From: Hyella patelloides LEGE 07179 | GTDB lineage: Bacteria; Cyanobacteriota; Cyanobacteriia; Cyanobacteriales; Xenococcaceae | DNA: 39,514 nt | Reading direction: 5' to 3' | NCBI RefSeq assembly: GCF_900659865.1 | Contig: NZ_LR213796.1 | Span: forward strand, 1 to 39,514 | Part shown: piece after piece, positions 24,477 to 33,225 of the stretch | Layout of the letters: each line of letters starts with the position of its first letter | Position numbering within the stretch: the first letter of the stretch is position 1 | Program-made: the position numbers and the translations under genes | The notes under the pieces: model-generated | What the model was told of the DNA's origin: nothing | What the model saw: the letters and a program-made list of their open reading frames with translations, nothing else | Database searches by the model: none

Positions 24477-24956
24477 ATGGCTTGGCGTGGTTCGACAGAC
24501 GCTAAAGATCGCATCTTTGCAGCACTGGTTTATTTAATTCCTCTTTATTCGGCAATACCATTTGGTACAGACTTATTTCAGCAGTTTCCTTTTTTGAGAG
24601 TAATTCTCATTCCTTTGCAGCCCTTAGCATTGATTTATGGCCTAATTCCCTTTGGTAATTTAGTAGTATTTTTTGTGTTGTTTCTAGCTGTAGTGAGAAA
24701 TGAAAAGATTCCTCATTTTATTCGTTTTAACACCATGCAGGCTATCTTAGTAGATATTGCTTTGTCCTTGTTGAGTGTTCTATTTTTCAGAATAATTGGG
24801 CCAGGAATTTTACCCAGCTTGATTACAGTAACTATTTTTAATGTTATTTTTACTGTTGTTTTAGCAGCGTGTATTTACTCTATAGTACAATCGGCTATGG
24901 GACGTTATGCAGAAATTCCTGCAATCTCCGAAGCAGTATATACTCAAGTTCCCTGA
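24477..24956 (+). CDS. Tic20-like membrane protein
   Basis: A 159-residue protein with four predicted membrane helices. It matches the cyanobacterial Tic20 family in its start (MAWRGSTDAKDRIFAALVYL), in the central FIRFNTMQAIL segment and in the end (MGRYAEIPAISEAVY). The chloroplast relative is part of the inner-envelope protein import complex; the function in cyanobacteria is not established. A good ribosome-binding site (CGGAGAG, about 9 bases before the ATG) supports the start. It stands alone on the plus strand and faces the FAA hydrolase gene convergently with only 19 bases between the two ends. Confidence 0.93.
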   Translation: MAWRGSTDAKDRIFAALVYLIPLYSAIPFGTDLFQQFPFLRVILIPLQPLALIYGLIPFGNLVVFFVLFLAVVRNEKIPHFIRFNTMQAILVDIALSLLSVLFFRIIGPGILPSLITVTIFNVIFTVVLAACIYSIVQSAMGRYAEIPAISEAVYTQVP

Positions 24957-24975
24957 AATTACGCCTTAATTCCCA

Positions 24976-25770
24976 CTAATCTCTAGCAACCAGCCATTCA
25001 CCATTAACCACAGGGTTAGACAAGCTACCAATACCTTCTATTTTTATCGTCACGCGATCGCCAGGCACTACGGAGCCTATTCCATGAGGAGTACCTGTCA
25101 AAATAACATCTGCTGGGAGTAAAGTCATCACTTGAGAGATGTAAGAAACTAAAACCTCTGGGGGAAATACCATCCCAGAAACATAATCAGACTGTCTTGG
25201 TGTCTCTTCGTCATTAATAAAAGTCTGTATTTTGGCATCTACTGCTAATTCTCGAACAATCCAAGGCCCTAAAGGAGCAAAAGTATCAAATCCCTTTCCT
25301 CTAGTCCACGTCAGGTCTTTTTTTTGCAAATCTCTTGCTGTAACATCGTTAGCAATAGTATAACCCCAAATAACTTTACGCGTTTTTTCGGGAGTTAAAT
25401 TACGGCAACGCTCTCCGATAACAATAGCTAATTCCCCTTCATAGTCTACTCTCTGAGATTGTTGGGGATAATGGATCGATTCTTCGTCTGCGATTACCGT
25501 TGTTGGCGGTTTGAGAAATAGTAAAGGCTCTTGTGGTACTGGAGTTCCCATTTCTTGAGCGTGTTTAACGTAGTTTTTGCCCACGGCTACAATTTTAGAA
25601 GGAGCGCAAGGAGCAAGTAATTTATAAGTATCGGATGCCAACTCAATATCTGTAGGTTGTCCATTAAGCCAGGGCGGAGCATCTAAAACAGCAACACTAT
25701 GATCTGCTTGCAGAAATCCATAGTAAACTTGTTGCTCTTTTGTTTTTACTCGAACATATCGCTGTGCCAT
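24976..25770 (-). CDS. Fumarylacetoacetate hydrolase (FAH) family protein
   Basis: A 264-residue protein of the FAH superfamily, which splits carbon-carbon bonds of, or decarboxylates, beta-keto acids (acylpyruvase, oxaloacetate decarboxylase, HpcE-type isomerase). The C-terminal FAH fold begins near residue 58 (KIVAVGKNYVKHAQEMG). The metal-binding acids are present: Glu111 and Glu113 (DYEGELAIVIG) and Asp142 (ANDVTARDLQ). KGFDTFAPLGPWIV and LTGTPHGIG complete the signature. The size and short N-terminal region fit acylpyruvase/FAHD1-like enzymes; the exact substrate cannot be read. It is a single gene, convergent with the Tic20 gene. Confidence 0.9.
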   Translation of the reverse strand: MAQRYVRVKTKEQQVYYGFLQADHSVAVLDAPPWLNGQPTDIELASDTYKLLAPCAPSKIVAVGKNYVKHAQEMGTPVPQEPLLFLKPPTTVIADEESIHYPQQSQRVDYEGELAIVIGERCRNLTPEKTRKVIWGYTIANDVTARDLQKKDLTWTRGKGFDTFAPLGPWIVRELAVDAKIQTFINDEETPRQSDYVSGMVFPPEVLVSYISQVMTLLPADVILTGTPHGIGSVVPGDRVTIKIEGIGSLSNPVVNGEWLVARD

Positions 25771-25942
25771 ACTGCCAGAAAAAACGAATCACTACTTGTT
25801 TGTTTCTAACTCTAGCAGGTTGTCGGTTTAATATTTGCTACTTGAGTACAATTTGGCAAGATGCAATACACAATAAGGTTTTGCTATCTTTTCAGAGTAC
25901 CAATGTCCAGATAAATGTTATCTTTAATAATTTTTTACTAGT

Positions 25943-26353
25943 ATGCTAGGAAACTTTCAACAGAGCCAATTGAGAATTGAAATAGAAGCAGATCGACAGA
26001 CTATTGGAGATTGCTTGCTAAAAACGGCCAAATTGCGTCAATGGATGTGGCCTCAAAGTTTATCTGATAATCTACCTGAGATACTTAAGCCCGATCTTAC
26101 TTTTACAAGCAAGCTGGGTTTAGTAGAAATAGAACATCAAGTAGAAACCGCCGATGATAACTGTTTGCGTTTGCTACTGAGCAAAGGAATTGATGGCTAC
26201 CACGAATGGTATTGGGGAGATAGTTGGATACAGTCACGTCTAGAAGGGATTTCTTTGCTACCTTTAAATCTAGGACAAACTCTTAGTTTACTGAGATTGC
26301 GTCAGTATCTCGCTCGCATCAAAAGCGAGCGAGCAGAAAGTTCTAATTCTTAA
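25943..26353 (+). CDS. Conserved-looking cyanobacterial protein, possibly SRPBCC-like; function unknown
   Basis: A 136-residue soluble protein without signal peptide. An alternating hydrophobic/charged pattern (LRIEIEADRQTIGDCLLKTA, VEIEHQVETADDNCLRLLLS, GYHEWYWGDSWIQSRLEGIS) and a leucine-rich C-terminal helix (TLSLLRLRQYLARI) would suit a helix-grip (START/SRPBCC) fold. I infer this only from the pattern. It is the first gene of a plus-strand trio: the methyltransferase follows after 24 bases and the HAD hydrolase after another ~50, so it is likely co-transcribed with them. Confidence 0.75.
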   Translation: MLGNFQQSQLRIEIEADRQTIGDCLLKTAKLRQWMWPQSLSDNLPEILKPDLTFTSKLGLVEIEHQVETADDNCLRLLLSKGIDGYHEWYWGDSWIQSRLEGISLLPLNLGQTLSLLRLRQYLARIKSERAESSNS

Positions 26354-26377
26354 AGCAATCAAAAAATTTTTTAAATT

Positions 26378-27232
26378 ATGGCTATCGATCGAGATACTTT
26401 GTGGCAACAGTTTTTGCAGCCTTTATTTGGTCTATTAATTGATGAAAACTCTCTCAAAAAATTATCGAGTAGTATTAACTGGAAACCAGAATACGATCGC
26501 TTAAGTAATCCCAATCTCGTTTACCCTCATTACTATCAGTCACAAAATTTCCACGGTGTTGCTGGAGGCTATTTAACCTCTGGTGCTGCGGTGACCTATG
26601 ATGCGGTGACACAATATGTTTTACCTCCCAATGAAAATTGGGTTAGACAAGGAGTAGTTGATGCTGTTGCTGGAAAACCAACCAGAATATTGGATTTAGG
26701 GTGTGGTACTGGCTCAACTACCATTTTGCTGCACCAGGCTTTTCCTGAAGCGGAAATAATTGGTTTAGATTTGTCTCCCTATATGCTAGCGATCGCAAAT
26801 TACAAGGCAAACCAGCTTGGTTGTAATATTCAATGGTTACATGGGTTGGCAGAAACCACTAATTTACCCGATCGTAGTTTTAATTTGGTAACAGCTAGCT
26901 TGTTATTTCATGAAACTCCGCCATCAATTTCTCAAGCTATTTTAAGAGAGTGTTTTCGTCTTTTAACCCCAGGGGGACAGGCGATAATTCTCGATGGAAA
27001 TCAAAAAACTTTACGTCAAACTCCTTGGTTAACTAATATTTTTGAAGAGCCTTATATTCAAGAATATGCCCAAGGAAATGTGGATGCTTGGCTTGGTGCT
27101 GCGGGATTTGACATGATTCGTACAGAGGAAGTTTGGTGGACTAATCAAGTCAGTTACGGCTTTAAACCTCTTCCGATAACAGAACGCGATCGAGCATCTG
27201 TTAATGATTTTCAATTTGCTTTTAATGGTTAA
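26378..27232 (+). CDS. Class I SAM-dependent methyltransferase
   Basis: A 284-residue protein. The Rossmann-like SAM-binding core starts with motif I LDLGCGTG (residues 105-112), followed by the acidic loop IIGLDLSPYML and post-motif regions (LPDRSFNLVTASLLFHE; LLTPGGQAIILDG), in the usual order for methyltransferase domain types 11/25. The ~100-residue N-terminal extension (WKPEYDRLSNPNLVYPHYYQ, HGVAGGYLTSGAAVTYD) is shared with a cyanobacterial subgroup of small-molecule methyltransferases of unknown substrate. It is the middle gene of a trio with 25943-26353 and the HAD hydrolase. Confidence 0.88.
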   Translation: MAIDRDTLWQQFLQPLFGLLIDENSLKKLSSSINWKPEYDRLSNPNLVYPHYYQSQNFHGVAGGYLTSGAAVTYDAVTQYVLPPNENWVRQGVVDAVAGKPTRILDLGCGTGSTTILLHQAFPEAEIIGLDLSPYMLAIANYKANQLGCNIQWLHGLAETTNLPDRSFNLVTASLLFHETPPSISQAILRECFRLLTPGGQAIILDGNQKTLRQTPWLTNIFEEPYIQEYAQGNVDAWLGAAGFDMIRTEEVWWTNQVSYGFKPLPITERDRASVNDFQFAFNG

Positions 27233-27285
27233 TAATCAATTATTGATAAAAATCAAAGTAAATTTTTAATATTTTTGACTTGCCA

Positions 27286-27999
27286 ATGGGTTTAAAAGCA
27301 GTTTTATTTGACTTTAATGGCGTAATTATTAATGATGAAACTATTCATCAAGAATTAATTACAGATATTTTACTGGGAGAAAACTTACGTTCTGATAGTT
27401 ATGATTTTCAACGTTTTTGTTTAGGAAGAAGCGATCGTGCTTGCTTAAGAGATATTTTAAAAAATCGAGGTCGAGTTGTTTCAGAAGATTATTTGAATAA
27501 ATTAATTAATAGGAAAACAATAGCTTATAAACAAAAATTATCTCAGCTAGAAACTCTACCTATTTATCCTGGTTTAAACGAATTTTTAAATCAATTACAG
27601 CAAGAACAATTAGTTGTTGGGTTAGTAACTGGTGCGTTAAAGCAAGAAGCATTATTTGTCTTAGAAAAAATCTCTCTTGTTCAATATTTTTCTATTATCG
27701 TAGCAGGAGATGATATTACTAGTAGTAAACCAGAACCAGATGGTTATTTATTAGCAGTATCGAAAATTAGTCAACAGTATCCAGAACTAAATTTACAACC
27801 TAACGAATGTTTAGTAATTGAAGATACTTATGCAGGAATTGAAGCAGCAAAAAGAGCGGGAATGCAAGTTGTCGGAATTTCCCATACTTACCCTTTACAT
27901 ATGCTGCAAAGACGAGCGGACTGGACAGTAGACTATTTGGCTGATATTGAAATTGCCAGAGTTAATCAAGTACTTTCAAATCAAGAAATAGTTTTTTAA
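27286..27999 (+). CDS. HAD-superfamily hydrolase (beta-phosphoglucomutase-like), DxN variant
   Basis: A 237-residue protein starting at ATG 27286 (a TTG six bases earlier is an alternative). HAD motif I is FDFNGVI with nucleophile Asp9, but the second acid normally at +2 is Asn11. Motif II is VTGA, motif III Lys within SSKPEPDGYL, and motif IV IEDTYAGIEAAKRAG. The cap is the helical type of the phosphoglucomutase/CbbY subfamily. Mutases and phosphatases need the +2 Asp as general acid, so activity may be altered. It most likely dephosphorylates a sugar phosphate or similar; the substrate is unknown. Third gene of the plus-strand trio. Confidence 0.85.
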   Translation: MGLKAVLFDFNGVIINDETIHQELITDILLGENLRSDSYDFQRFCLGRSDRACLRDILKNRGRVVSEDYLNKLINRKTIAYKQKLSQLETLPIYPGLNEFLNQLQQEQLVVGLVTGALKQEALFVLEKISLVQYFSIIVAGDDITSSKPEPDGYLLAVSKISQQYPELNLQPNECLVIEDTYAGIEAAKRAGMQVVGISHTYPLHMLQRRADWTVDYLADIEIARVNQVLSNQEIVF

Positions 28000-28631
28000 T
28001 TGCGCTTAGTATATTTGTTACGCATTAATTTCTGTTTGATTATAAAGGGATAAAAATATTTTAAAAGTAATACCCATTATCGAAACTCACTAGATAATTA
28101 CTTTAATTTGATTTATTAACTCACATAGGCAATCACTGCAATTAAAATAATTAGAATTGATATTTATGATTTGTCAAGAAAGTATAAATACTTAGTCAAT
28201 AAACCGATCGCTCTATATATTAACTTCTGTCAAGTAAAAGAAAATAAAATCTTCTGTATTGTCTATTTGATAAAGCTTACAACCTTTTATTCACTAAACG
28301 ATTTTCAAAAATCGACAATAATTACCCAGGTTACAAATCAATTTACCATACAATGTACGAACAAATATATTAACTATCTTTAACAACGAGGATTCGTTGC
28401 CAAAATTGCCTCATTCTCAATAAGGATTGTCATGATTATTTTAGATTTAACATTCCGCAATATATTGTTCTAGGTAGATATTCTCAGCTAAAAAACGGCT
28501 CAAATTAAGTAAATTCGTCAACAATTTCCTTGACAGTTGAAAACTATTACGAAAGATGTTTTTTATTGTGGGTAAGATTTATAATTTATAACTGCCCCAT
28601 ATTTTTTTACCTTATTTGACAAGTCGATACT
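28000..28631. other. AT-rich intergenic region upstream of putA
   Basis: About 630 bases, very AT-rich. A 6-bp perfect hairpin CAACGA-GGAT-TCGTTG sits at 28384-28399 without a T-run. No gene or known riboswitch was recognised. The putA promoter presumably lies in the last 200 bases. Confidence 0.6.
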
Positions 28632-31600
28632 ATGGTAGCTACTAGAAGCGATCGCTCTTACGAAACTCAAACTCAAGAAATTGCTCGAGAACTTATTCAA
28701 TCTACCAGAAATAAGAGCAATATTTTGGGTCGGATGCGGGATCGGGTGCGTTGGGACGATAAGGTTTTAGACTGGGCAATGTCTAACCCTGGTTTACGGG
28801 TGCAGATGTTTCGCTTCATTGATACAATTCCTGCGCTGCAAAGTAAAACGGAAATTGCACGACACCTACAGCAATATATGAGTGCCGAAGCGGTAGAGTT
28901 ACCCAGTGCCTTAAAAGGGATTTTGAATTTCAGTGAGCCTGATTCTTTTCCCGCTCAAACCGCAGCAGCTACTATTACAAAGGCAGTAGAGACATTAGCT
29001 TATAAGTATATTGCAGGAGAAAATATTGCCGAGGTGATTAAAACTATCGATCGCCTGAGAAAAGACGGTATGACATATACTATCGATCTCTTAGGAGAAG
29101 CGGTAATCACAGAAACGGAAGCGCAAGACTATTTACAGCGTTATTTGAATTTAATTGAACAGCTTACCCAAAAGGCACAAACTTGGAAGAGGAAAGAAGG
29201 GATCGATCGCGCTGAGGGGGAAGATATACCACAGGTACAAGTATCGGTGAAGCTAACAGCATTTTATTCTCAGTTCGATCCCCTCGATCCTGTAGGAAGT
29301 AAAGAAAAGGTTTGCGCTCGGATTCGGATTTTATTACGAAGGGCTAAAGAGTTAGGCGCAGCGATTCATTTTGATATGGAACAGTATCAATATAAGGATT
29401 TAACGCTGCAAATTCTCAAAGAGTTACTAACAGAAGATGAGTTTTGCACGCGGACAGATTTAGGAATTACCTTACAGGCTTATCTTAGAGATTCTTATCG
29501 GGATTTACAAGGTGTTATTGATTGGGCAAAGGAAAGAGGTAATCCTTTAACGGTACGTTTGGTTAAAGGGGCGTATTGGGATCAAGAAACGATTAAATCA
29601 GAACAAAATCATTGGTTGCAACCAGTCTATAACGAGAAAGCAGCTACAGATCTTAATTTTGAAAAGATGACTCAACTGCTGCTGGAAAATCATGAATATT
29701 TGTATGCAGCTATTGGCAGCCATAACGTGCGTTCTCAAGCGTTGGCTTGTGCTATTGCCGAAGAGTTAAAAATTCCTTCTCGTCGTTTTGAGATGCAAGT
29801 TCTATACGGAATGGGAGATAAATTAGCTCAAGCTTTAGTCAAGCGGGGTCATCGGGTGAGGGTATATTGTCCTTACGGGGAGTTATTACCAGGGATGGCT
29901 TATTTAATTCGCAGGTTGTTAGAGAATACTGCTAACAGTTCTTTTATTCGTCAGAACCAGGAAGAAAAACCCATTGCTGAATTAATTGCACCACCAGAAG
30001 TAGATAAGAGTAAAGATATTTCTCGAAATGCCCAGATAGACAACTCCTTAACAGGTAATGCCCCTATTCCTTTTATAGAATACATCCCTGCTGCGGATAC
30101 AGATTATGCCAATAAGAGAAAACGGACTCTAGCCCAGAAAGCTCTAGAAAAAATCAAAGTCAATCTCGGCAAAACATATCTGCCCTACATAAACGGTGAA
30201 TACGTGGAAACTGATAAATATCTAGATTCCGTTAATCCTTCCAGAAACACCGAATTAATAGGTAAAGTAGGACAAATTTCTATCGAGCAAGCAGAACAAG
30301 CAATGGTAGCAGCGAAAAACGCTTTTACTGCTTGGAAAAATACCTCTGTTAAAGAAAGAGCCATCATTATCGATAAAGCTGCCGATCTCATGGAACAACA
30401 ACGCCATGAATTAAATGCTTGGATCTGTTTAGAAGTGGGTAAAATTATTCCTCAAGCAGATGCCGAAGTAACAGAAGCGATCGATTTTTGTCGCTATTAT
30501 GCAAGAGAAATGATGGCATTGGACGATGGTTATAACTATGATGTGGCAGGAGAAAATAATCGCTACTTCTATCAACCTAAAGGTATTGCTGTAGTTATCT
30601 CTCCTTGGAATTTTCCTTTTGCCATTGCTACAGGTATGACTGTCGCAGCATTAGTTCCTGGTAACTGTACTTTACTTAAACCCGCAGCTAATTCTTCTAT
30701 CATTGCAGCTAAAATCACCGAAATCTTAATTGAGGCTGGTATACCGAAAGGAGTCTTTCAGTACGTCCCTGGTAAAGGTTCACAAGTGGGCAACTATCTT
30801 GTAGAGCATAAAGATACTCACGTAATTGTCTTTACTGGTTCGAGAGAAGTGGGTTGCAATATCTACGCCCAAGCAGCCCAATTACAGCCAGGACAAAAAC
30901 ACCTTAAACGAGTCATTGCAGAAATGGGTGGGAAAAATGCCATTATCGTTGATGAAAGTGCCGATCTAGACCAAGCAGTAGTAGGGGTAGTGCAGTCAGC
31001 TTTCGGCTATACAGGACAAAAGTGTTCCGCTTGTTCCCGTGTTATTGTGGCTGCGCCTATCTATGATATTTTCTTGAAACGCCTTGTAGAAGCTACTAAA
31101 TCTCTTAATGTGGGTGCTACAGACGATCCTAGTATTCAAGTAGGTCCTGTAATAGATGCTTCTGCTAAAGAAAAAATCTTACAGTACATCACTATAGGGA
31201 AACAAGAAAGCCAACTCGCTTTAGAAGTATCTGTCCCCGAAGGCGGTTATTACGTCTCTCCAACTATATTTAGTAATGTCGCTGCCGATGCTACTATTGC
31301 TCAAGAAGAAATCTTTGGCCCTGTTTTAGCAGTTATTAAAGCAGATAACTTTGACCAAGCTTTAACCATTGCCAACAGTACCGATTATGCCCTTACTGGG
31401 GGTTTGTATTCCCGCACTCCCAGCCGTATCGATCGCGCTTATCGTGATTTTGAAGTCGGCAATCTTTATATTAACCGTACCATTACAGGGGCGATCGTCG
31501 ATCGCCAACCTTTTGGTGGCTTTAAGCTTTCGGGGGTTGGTTCTAAAGCAGGAGGACCAGACTATCTACTACAATTTCTCGATCCTCGTGTAGTAACAGA

Positions 31601-31643
31601 AAATATTCAGCGCCAGGGTTTTGCACCCATCGAAGGAACTTAA
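28632..31643 (+). CDS. putA: Bifunctional proline dehydrogenase / L-glutamate gamma-semialdehyde dehydrogenase (PutA)
   Basis: A 1003-residue enzyme that oxidises proline to glutamate in two steps. The FAD-dependent proline dehydrogenase barrel (about 100-450) shows VSVKLTAFYSQ, RLVKGAYWD, MQVLYGMGD and the substrate-binding end RVYCPYGELLPGMAYLIRRL. The aldehyde dehydrogenase part (about 510-985) has the NAD-binding VISPWNFPFAIATGM, FTGSREVG, the EMGGKNAIIVDESAD region and catalytic Cys798 in GQKCSACSR, ending with QPFGGFKLSG. The N-terminal DNA-binding ribbon-helix-helix domain of E. coli PutA is absent, so it is an enzyme only, of the short type common in cyanobacteria. It stands alone on the plus strand. 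Confidence 0.97.
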   Translation: MVATRSDRSYETQTQEIARELIQSTRNKSNILGRMRDRVRWDDKVLDWAMSNPGLRVQMFRFIDTIPALQSKTEIARHLQQYMSAEAVELPSALKGILNFSEPDSFPAQTAAATITKAVETLAYKYIAGENIAEVIKTIDRLRKDGMTYTIDLLGEAVITETEAQDYLQRYLNLIEQLTQKAQTWKRKEGIDRAEGEDIPQVQVSVKLTAFYSQFDPLDPVGSKEKVCARIRILLRRAKELGAAIHFDMEQYQYKDLTLQILKELLTEDEFCTRTDLGITLQAYLRDSYRDLQGVIDWAKERGNPLTVRLVKGAYWDQETIKSEQNHWLQPVYNEKAATDLNFEKMTQLLLENHEYLYAAIGSHNVRSQALACAIAEELKIPSRRFEMQVLYGMGDKLAQALVKRGHRVRVYCPYGELLPGMAYLIRRLLENTANSSFIRQNQEEKPIAELIAPPEVDKSKDISRNAQIDNSLTGNAPIPFIEYIPAADTDYANKRKRTLAQKALEKIKVNLGKTYLPYINGEYVETDKYLDSVNPSRNTELIGKVGQISIEQAEQAMVAAKNAFTAWKNTSVKERAIIIDKAADLMEQQRHELNAWICLEVGKIIPQADAEVTEAIDFCRYYAREMMALDDGYNYDVAGENNRYFYQPKGIAVVISPWNFPFAIATGMTVAALVPGNCTLLKPAANSSIIAAKITEILIEAGIPKGVFQYVPGKGSQVGNYLVEHKDTHVIVFTGSREVGCNIYAQAAQLQPGQKHLKRVIAEMGGKNAIIVDESADLDQAVVGVVQSAFGYTGQKCSACSRVIVAAPIYDIFLKRLVEATKSLNVGATDDPSIQVGPVIDASAKEKILQYITIGKQESQLALEVSVPEGGYYVSPTIFSNVAADATIAQEEIFGPVLAVIKADNFDQALTIANSTDYALTGGLYSRTPSRIDRAYRDFEVGNLYINRTITGAIVDRQPFGGFKLSGVGSKAGGPDYLLQFLDPRVVTENIQRQGFAPIEGT

Positions 31644-31732
31644 CACCATTTACCATGCATTTGCGAGAGATTTGGGTAATTTCTAACGTTGCAAATAAGC
31701 ACAGATTATTTTGAGCAAAAATAAGTAACAAT

Positions 31733-31788
31733 GGTGGGCAATTTTTCTAACCTGGAAAAAATAGTTAAAACCAACTATCTTGCCCACC
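31733..31788. terminator. Nested inverted repeat between putA and the 40-residue peptide gene
   Basis: An outer stem GGTGGGCAA/TTGCCCACC (31733-31741 with 31780-31788) encloses an inner perfect stem ATAGTT/AACTAT. It lies between convergent genes, where a two-way terminator would sit. There is no T-run, so a folded repeat element is an alternative. Confidence 0.45.
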
Positions 31789-31812
31789 CAACATTCTATA
31801 TAAGATGCCTAT

Positions 31813-31935
31813 TTAATGAGCAGTACCATTACCATCGTAATTGTCAGAGTCGTAAAAACCGTTTTTTGTACCGAAAAATAGGCAGGATACGATGAAGATT
31901 CCCGTTAAAATTATGATTATAAGTTTGACATCCAT
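31813..31935 (-). CDS. 40-residue conserved-looking membrane peptide
   Basis: An ATG at 31935 opens 40 codons: one membrane helix (VKLIIIILTGIFIVSCLFF, residues 3-21) followed by a polar tail (GTKNGFYDSDNYDGNGTAH). From memory I associate this layout and the FFGTKNGFYD-type tail with a tiny protein recurring in cyanobacterial genomes, but I cannot name it or confirm that here. The tail ends in acidic and glycine residues, with the N-terminus just long enough for a signal anchor. It lies alone between the end of putA and the antitoxin gene. Too short for ordinary gene callers. Confidence 0.65.
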   Translation of the reverse strand: MDVKLIIIILTGIFIVSCLFFGTKNGFYDSDNYDGNGTAH

Positions 31936-32047
31936 AAAAATTTATTTCCTATGACAAATTTTTGCTATCTGAATCATAACGTGAATCAATAGCTAGAGAA
32001 TCTGGAAAAAATCTGTTTTTTGCTAATTTGCGATGAGAGCTAATTGT
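31936..32047. other. Short intergenic stretch, nothing recognised
   Basis: AT-rich; it should contain the promoter of the 40-residue peptide gene. No other signal was seen. Confidence 0.5.
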
Positions 32048-32185
32048 TTAAGATTTTGAGAATTTTTGTTTTTTTAACCACCGAAAAATTGTTCTGACGT
32101 TGAAGCCTGAAGCTGCTCGTTCGACTTTACGCCAATCGATTTTATTCCACCCCACAATATTCGTATTGAAATTTGTATCAGGCAA
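32048..32185 (-). pseudogene. Scrap resembling the N-terminus of a group II intron reverse transcriptase
   Basis: A 45-codon reading frame from TTG 32185 holds TNIVGWNKIDWRKVERAASG. The W-x-x-I-(D/N)-W-x-K-V-E pattern is typical of the region just before the RT domain of group II intron-encoded proteins. After it the similarity stops (FNVRTIFRWLKKQKFSKS). No intron RNA domains or RT core follow. It occupies the place, 14 bases behind the antitoxin gene, where a toxin gene would be expected. Short match, so modest confidence. Confidence 0.35.
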
Positions 32186-32199
32186 ATTAACTTTACTTG

Positions 32200-32448
32200 T
32201 TATTCTTCTTCCAATAATCCCATGGTGTTTTCATCTAGCCCATAAAAATCATCAGTGGTTGTCGTTTTTTTGATTTGTCTTCGAGGAAGGCGAGCGAGAT
32301 CGCTTTCACAATCAGTGGTACTATAAGGTACTAATCTAGCTACAGGAACACCATGATTAGCAATGGTGAATTCTTCTCCTAGGGCTACTTGAAATAATAT
32401 TTGCGATAGCTGAGTTTTCGCTTCGTGAACATTGATGAATCGATCCAT
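32200..32448 (-). CDS. Type II toxin-antitoxin antitoxin, Phd/YefM family (orphan)
   Basis: An 82-residue protein with the Phd/YefM N-terminal DNA-binding fold (MDRFINVHEAKTQLSQILFQVALGEEFTIANHGVPVARLVPY). A charged tail (RRQIKKTTTTDDFYGLDENT) would wrap the toxin in relatives. Antitoxins of this type autorepress and neutralise PIN-domain or RelE/Doc toxins encoded immediately downstream. Here no toxin gene follows; instead there is a 45-codon scrap (32048-32185). It is therefore an orphan, possibly left after toxin loss, or acting in trans. Confidence 0.85.
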   Translation of the reverse strand: MDRFINVHEAKTQLSQILFQVALGEEFTIANHGVPVARLVPYSTTDCESDLARLPRRQIKKTTTTDDFYGLDENTMGLLEEE

Positions 32449-32803
32449 GATAATTAAACTATACCTCTTCCGTGATAATGAGAACTGGAATTTTGTTCAA
32501 AGCAACGCCGAAACACAAAGTATACTTCTCAAATTGAAAATATAGTAATTCCAAGTAGAAACCACAAGTAGGCGTTAAACGGTCGTTCGCCCCTACTGTT
32601 CATCTCTCATCCTTTTACCAATGTTTAACAACGCAAGGAAATTAATTGGAATGACTATAGTAGTTTTCAACAAAGTAATTGCATCAGGATTACAAAGGTT
32701 CGAGGTGTCCTCGACATACAGCCCTTCATAAGCTTAGATTTCCTTAGTATTCCTTACTTTCAAATTAGACGTGATTTAAGTCTGTAAGCTGATATCAGTT
32801 CTT

Positions 32804-32838
32804 TGACACTCCCCGCGCTAAAAGCGATGGAGATTCTT
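32804..32838 (-). mobile_element. IS200/IS605-like end hairpin, copy 1
   Basis: On the minus strand AATCTCCATCGCTTTTAGCG continues into CGGGGAGTGTCAA. Outer CTCC/GGAG and inner CGCT/AGCG stems are separated by a 3x3 internal loop. As I recall it, this pattern is common at the right ends of cyanobacterial tnpB elements. No tnpB remains beside it. Confidence 0.45.
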
Positions 32839-32975
32839 AATAAAAGACTCCTTAAAGGGTTAGTCAAAAACCTGCTACTATCTAGCCTAGCAACTAGGTC
32901 TTAGCATACTTTTACTCTTTAGACAATGCCAGCCATATTTATCAATCTTGTTTCGCTCTTCTTGGTGCGCTACCA

Positions 32976-33006
32976 GGTGCGCGACGCGGAGCGAGTCCTT
33001 TAGGGT
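32976..33006. repeat. Dispersed repeat unit (CGCGACGCGGAGCGAGTCC)
   Basis: Third occurrence of the unit seen at 7189-7302 and 23484-23514; followed by CCTTTAGGG here as at 23484. Confidence 0.7.
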
Positions 33007-33225
33007 CTGTCGCCGACGCGGGGTCGCACCGCAATCTAAAAGCTTTGCTTGTAAAGGCTAAAAGTAGAGTGTTTTGCACCGAGCTTGGGTTTTCCCCAAC
33101 CTGCCTTTTAACTACAACGTCCAATTACAGCGAATCTCACCCACAATCAGCTTATATGTTTTTGCGACTTGCTGGTTTTATGTATTAAACAATATTTCAC
33201 GGACATTTAAAAACGTCTTACGATT

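Noticed and set aside
25740-25949. Plus-strand 69-codon frame between the FAA hydrolase and the unknown gene
   Set aside because: It partly overlaps the hydrolase start region antisense; non-conserved appearance.
28171-28383. 70-codon AT-rich frame upstream of putA
   Set aside because: Base composition of intergenic DNA, lysine/asparagine/tyrosine-rich, no domain or ribosome-binding site.
32942-33124. 60-codon minus-strand frame in the repeat-rich region
   Set aside because: Half of it is the dispersed repeat AGCGAGTCC unit; no protein family.
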